Shown here in pieces: positions 61,785 through 64,000 of a DNA stretch of 64,000 nucleotides. Numbering within the stretch: position 1 is the stretch's first letter; the number at the start of each line of letters is the position of its first letter. A program made the position numbers and the translations under genes. This DNA comes from Halostagnicola kamekurae (GTDB taxonomy: Archaea > Halobacteriota > Halobacteria > Halobacteriales > Natrialbaceae). The DNA lies in contig NZ_FOZS01000002.1 in NCBI RefSeq assembly GCF_900116205.1, positions 434,001-498,000 of the forward strand. Reading direction: 5' to 3'. Under the pieces are notes generated by a model, which did not search any database, had not been told where the DNA came from, and saw nothing but the letters and a program-made list of their open reading frames with translations.

Positions 61785-63002
61785 ATGAACTTCCCGGTGA
61801 CTCGGCGCGTCGGCGGTCGGACGGCGGTCTTCGGGTCACTGTGCGGGCTCGTCTTTCTGGTCAACCTCGGGCGGATGATCTACGCGCCCTTGCTCGAGCC
61901 GTTCAAGGCCGAATTCGCCGCGAGCACGGGAGCCATCGGCCTGCTGGCGACGCTCGCCTGGGCAGGCAGCGCGGCTCCGCGTCTGCCGACGGGGTACCTG
62001 CTGACGAAGGTGCCGCGACGGTGGGTGGTACTCGGAACCGGACTCGTCCTCGCGGGCGGTTCGGCGTTCGCGTCCACCGCGGACTCGCTCGGCGTCCTCT
62101 ACGTCGGTGCGCTGTTGATGGGGATCGCCAGCGGCGTCTACTACGTTTCCGCGATGCCGCTGGTCAGCGAACTCTTTCCCGAGCGACCGGGTCGAGCGAT
62201 CGGCGTCAACGGCATGGCGAGCCAGCTCGCGGCCGTCGCCGCTCCGCTGCTGGTCGCCGGCTTCTACGCCGTAACGGCGCTCCCGATCGAGCCCTGGCGA
62301 CTGCTCTTTCGCCTGCTGTCAGGCGGGGCGGTCCTCTCTGCGGTCGCGTTCTACCTGACCGCTCGCCGGGTCGACCTTCCGGGCGGGGAGCGCGAGGACC
62401 TGAACCTCACCGAGGCGCTGTCCGCCCAGTGGCGAGTCATACTCACGGGAATCGTCGTCGCCGGCCTCGCGGGACTGGTCTGGAACGGCGTGTTCAACAT
62501 GTACGTCACCTATCTCAACGAATCGAAGGAGTTCTCCCAGGGACTCGCACAGATCATGCTCACGGTGGTCTTCGCGACCGGCGTTCCCGCGTTCTGGCTC
62601 ACCGGCGTCATCGCCGACCGGGTTCCGTTCGTCCCCCTCATGCTCGCCGTGCTGGGCAGCTTCGTCGTCTGTCTCGTCGGGTTGATCCTCGCCGAGAGCG
62701 TCGTCGCCGTCTTCCTCGTCTCGGCGGTGACGGGGTACGTCATGCACAGCCTGTTTCCCGCGACCGACACCTACATCCTGGCGTCGCTTCCCAACACCCA
62801 TCGCGGGAGCGGCTACGCCATCTTCAGCAGCGCGATGATGCCGCTCCAGGCCATCGGCAGCGTCTTCGTCGGCGGCCTCGTCGATGTCGGCTTCAGCTTC
62901 GATACGATCTTCGCCGGGCTCGCGGCCGGGCTCGTCGTCCTGCTCGTCGTCCTGCTCGCGCTCTGGTCGGCCGGGGTGCTCCCGGACAGTCAGGCGCGGT
63001 GA
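61785..63002 (+). CDS. Major facilitator superfamily transporter
   Basis: 405 residues with twelve predicted membrane helices. The MFS-type loop after helix 2 reads PTGYLLTKVPRRWVVLGTG, and the sixth helix is followed by a short central loop (ARRVDLPGGEREDLNLTEAL). No substrate signature is recognised; sugar, nitrate and drug carriers share this architecture. The start is ATG 61785 (MNFPVTRRVGG). It is divergent from the zinc micro-protein gene. Confidence 0.85.
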   Translation: MNFPVTRRVGGRTAVFGSLCGLVFLVNLGRMIYAPLLEPFKAEFAASTGAIGLLATLAWAGSAAPRLPTGYLLTKVPRRWVVLGTGLVLAGGSAFASTADSLGVLYVGALLMGIASGVYYVSAMPLVSELFPERPGRAIGVNGMASQLAAVAAPLLVAGFYAVTALPIEPWRLLFRLLSGGAVLSAVAFYLTARRVDLPGGEREDLNLTEALSAQWRVILTGIVVAGLAGLVWNGVFNMYVTYLNESKEFSQGLAQIMLTVVFATGVPAFWLTGVIADRVPFVPLMLAVLGSFVVCLVGLILAESVVAVFLVSAVTGYVMHSLFPATDTYILASLPNTHRGSGYAIFSSAMMPLQAIGSVFVGGLVDVGFSFDTIFAGLAAGLVVLLVVLLALWSAGVLPDSQAR

Positions 63003-63147
63003 GTTCTCTCACCGACCGGCGAGTCGGTTTCGACGACGACTCACCCACTCGCCGGTCGCCGACTCGAGCCGATCGACAGCCGGCTCCCGTTCGGCGCGAC
63101 TCGCCGGAGTCGTGGCCGTTTTGAGGGTTCGCTCGAAGTATCCATCG

Positions 63148-64000
63148 ATGGAATACGTCCAGGAGCGAATCGCCACGCTCCACGAGTTCGGCTCGACGCC
63201 GCAGGTCGAGGACGTCGAGGCCGCGCTCGCGGAGACGGCCGTCGTCGTTCCGATGACCGCTCGAGAACACGGTCGTCCCGCCGCCGAGCGCGTCTTCTCG
63301 GAACTCGAGGCCGTCGATCCGGCCGCCGTCTTCGTTCCGGTTCGTGCGCCGGCGGACCGGATTGGCTCCGTTCGAACCTGGCTCGAGTCGTTCGACCTCG
63401 AGCTGTCCGTTCTCTGGTGTAACGCCCCCGCCGTCGACGAGCTGTTGGCGACCGTCGGACTCGACGACGGCTTCGGCAAGGGGCGCGACGTCTGGCTGGC
63501 GCTCGGGCCGGCGGCCCAGGCCCACGAGTACGTCGTCGTCCACGACGCTGACGCCCGGAGTTACGAGGGAGAGCACGTCGCGCGCCTGCTGGCGCCGCTG
63601 ACCGACGGCTTCGAGTTCGCGAAGGGCTACTACGCTCGCGTCGAGGACGACACCCTCTACGGGCGGCTGTTCCGGCTGTTTTACGAACCGCTCGTTCGCG
63701 CGATAGCGCGCCGCCACGACGAGCCGATCGTCTCGTACCTCGAGTCGTTCCGGTACGCGCTAGCCGGCGAGTTCGCCGCGTCGGCCGACCTGATAAACCG
63801 CCTTCGACCCCCGCGGGCCTGGGGGCTCGAGGTCGGCACGCTGGGCGACGCGTTCGAGTACGCGGGCTTTACGGGGACCGCACAGGTCGACCTCGGCCGG
63901 CACGAACACGACCACCGGTCGGTCGCCGGCGACGACGGGCTCGAGGGGATGAGCCGGGAAGTGGCCGCCGAACTGCTGCGCGTGTTCGAAGAGCGCGGCG
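63148..64000 (+). CDS. Glucosyl-3-phosphoglycerate synthase-like glycosyltransferase, 3' end outside window
   Basis: 284 residues are visible and the frame is open to the window edge. The sequence begins MEYVQERIATLHEFGSTPQV, which fits GpgS-type (GT81/GT2-like) enzymes. The GT-A sugar-nucleotide site includes the D-x-D in VVVHDADARSYEGEHVARLL. FAKGYYARVEDDTLYGRLFR and the later RPPRAWGLEVGTLGDAFEYA are typical of this group. It would transfer glucose to 3-phosphoglycerate, the first step toward the compatible solute glucosylglycerate (or a mannose analogue). The ATG is at 63148; the end is outside the window, so full length cannot be judged. Confidence 0.75.
   Translation, partial: MEYVQERIATLHEFGSTPQVEDVEAALAETAVVVPMTAREHGRPAAERVFSELEAVDPAAVFVPVRAPADRIGSVRTWLESFDLELSVLWCNAPAVDELLATVGLDDGFGKGRDVWLALGPAAQAHEYVVVHDADARSYEGEHVARLLAPLTDGFEFAKGYYARVEDDTLYGRLFRLFYEPLVRAIARRHDEPIVSYLESFRYALAGEFAASADLINRLRPPRAWGLEVGTLGDAFEYAGFTGTAQVDLGRHEHDHRSVAGDDGLEGMSREVAAELLRVFEERG

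Noticed and set aside
1-64000. CRISPR arrays, rRNA, tRNA, integrase or intact transposase genes
   Set aside because: Looked for on both strands; no regularly spaced repeats, no tRNA cloverleaf and no recombinase or transposase motifs were seen.

Overview
The window is high-GC chromosomal DNA of a haloarchaeon (class Halobacteria). The predicted proteins are strongly acidic (Asp/Glu-rich). Many genes begin about 25 bases after a TATA-like element with no ribosome binding site (leaderless). Marker genes include FtsZ, L15e, archaeal D-Tyr-tRNA deacylase DtdA, archaeosortase A, GfcR, TFB, GatB, and an Smc-ScpA pair. The hexamer CTCGAG is strikingly frequent on both strands, which fits the Natrialbaceae (Natrinema/Haloterrigena-like genera), but the genus cannot be fixed from sequence alone.

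Layout. 1-0.8 kb: the C-terminal end of an SF1 helicase of lower GC, probably accessory. 0.8-3 kb: thrS behind a structured leader. 3-4 kb: low-GC accessory DNA with a Tat lipoprotein and a previously hidden frameshifted pseudogene. 4-9.9 kb: gfcR, a glutamate mutase small subunit, uspA, L15e, ftsZ, dtdA and a 58-residue membrane protein. 10-20.9 kb: Na+/Ca2+ exchanger, aroE, an HhH protein with an internal duplication, the pabB-pabA-pabC operon, a saccharopine-dehydrogenase-like protein, a SHOCT protein and an archaeal RecJ-like protein with degenerate catalytic motifs. 21-27 kb: metallo-beta-lactamase (MBL) hydrolases, OsmC, a DUF3006 protein, a gamma-carbonic anhydrase-like protein, an SDR, and archaeosortase A overlapping a phosphoesterase. 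27-33.7 kb: a protein with a strict valine tetrapeptide repeat, an AHL-lactonase-like enzyme, a binding lipoprotein translationally coupled to a chemotaxis transducer (BasB/BasT-like), and another MBL protein. 33.8-43 kb: gatB, an acyl-CoA synthetase, and smc-scpA. 43-49 kb: a GntP permease behind a palindromic operator, a 535-base hairpin-rich non-coding stretch, two small zinc proteins and an ABC exporter. 48.4-54.2 kb: a putative catabolic regulon (DoxX, Asp-box propeller, TatD, FAH-family protein, amidohydrolase, TetR regulator) in which two divergent promoter regions carry the same palindrome TTTAC-N6-GTAAA. 54-64 kb: an alpha/beta hydrolase, meaB plus the mutase B12 subunit, an HD protein, TFB plus a small winged-helix protein, an epimerase, a membrane DHH phosphoesterase, a zinc micro-protein, an MFS transporter and a glucosyl-3-phosphoglycerate-synthase-like enzyme cut by the window edge.

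Functional themes. Folate/PABA and shikimate synthesis (aroE, pabBAC) lie close together. Two B12-dependent mutase small subunits plus MeaB point to the methylaspartate-cycle/propionate chemistry of haloarchaea, although neither large subunit is in the window. Chromosome segregation and division genes (smc, scpA, ftsZ) are present. The least described features are the 48-54 kb regulon with its shared operator, the thrS leader, the hairpin-rich stretch at 44.7-45.1 kb, the tetrad-repeat protein, and repeated short tandem duplications at gene ends. No CRISPR array, rRNA, tRNA or intact insertion sequence was recognised.
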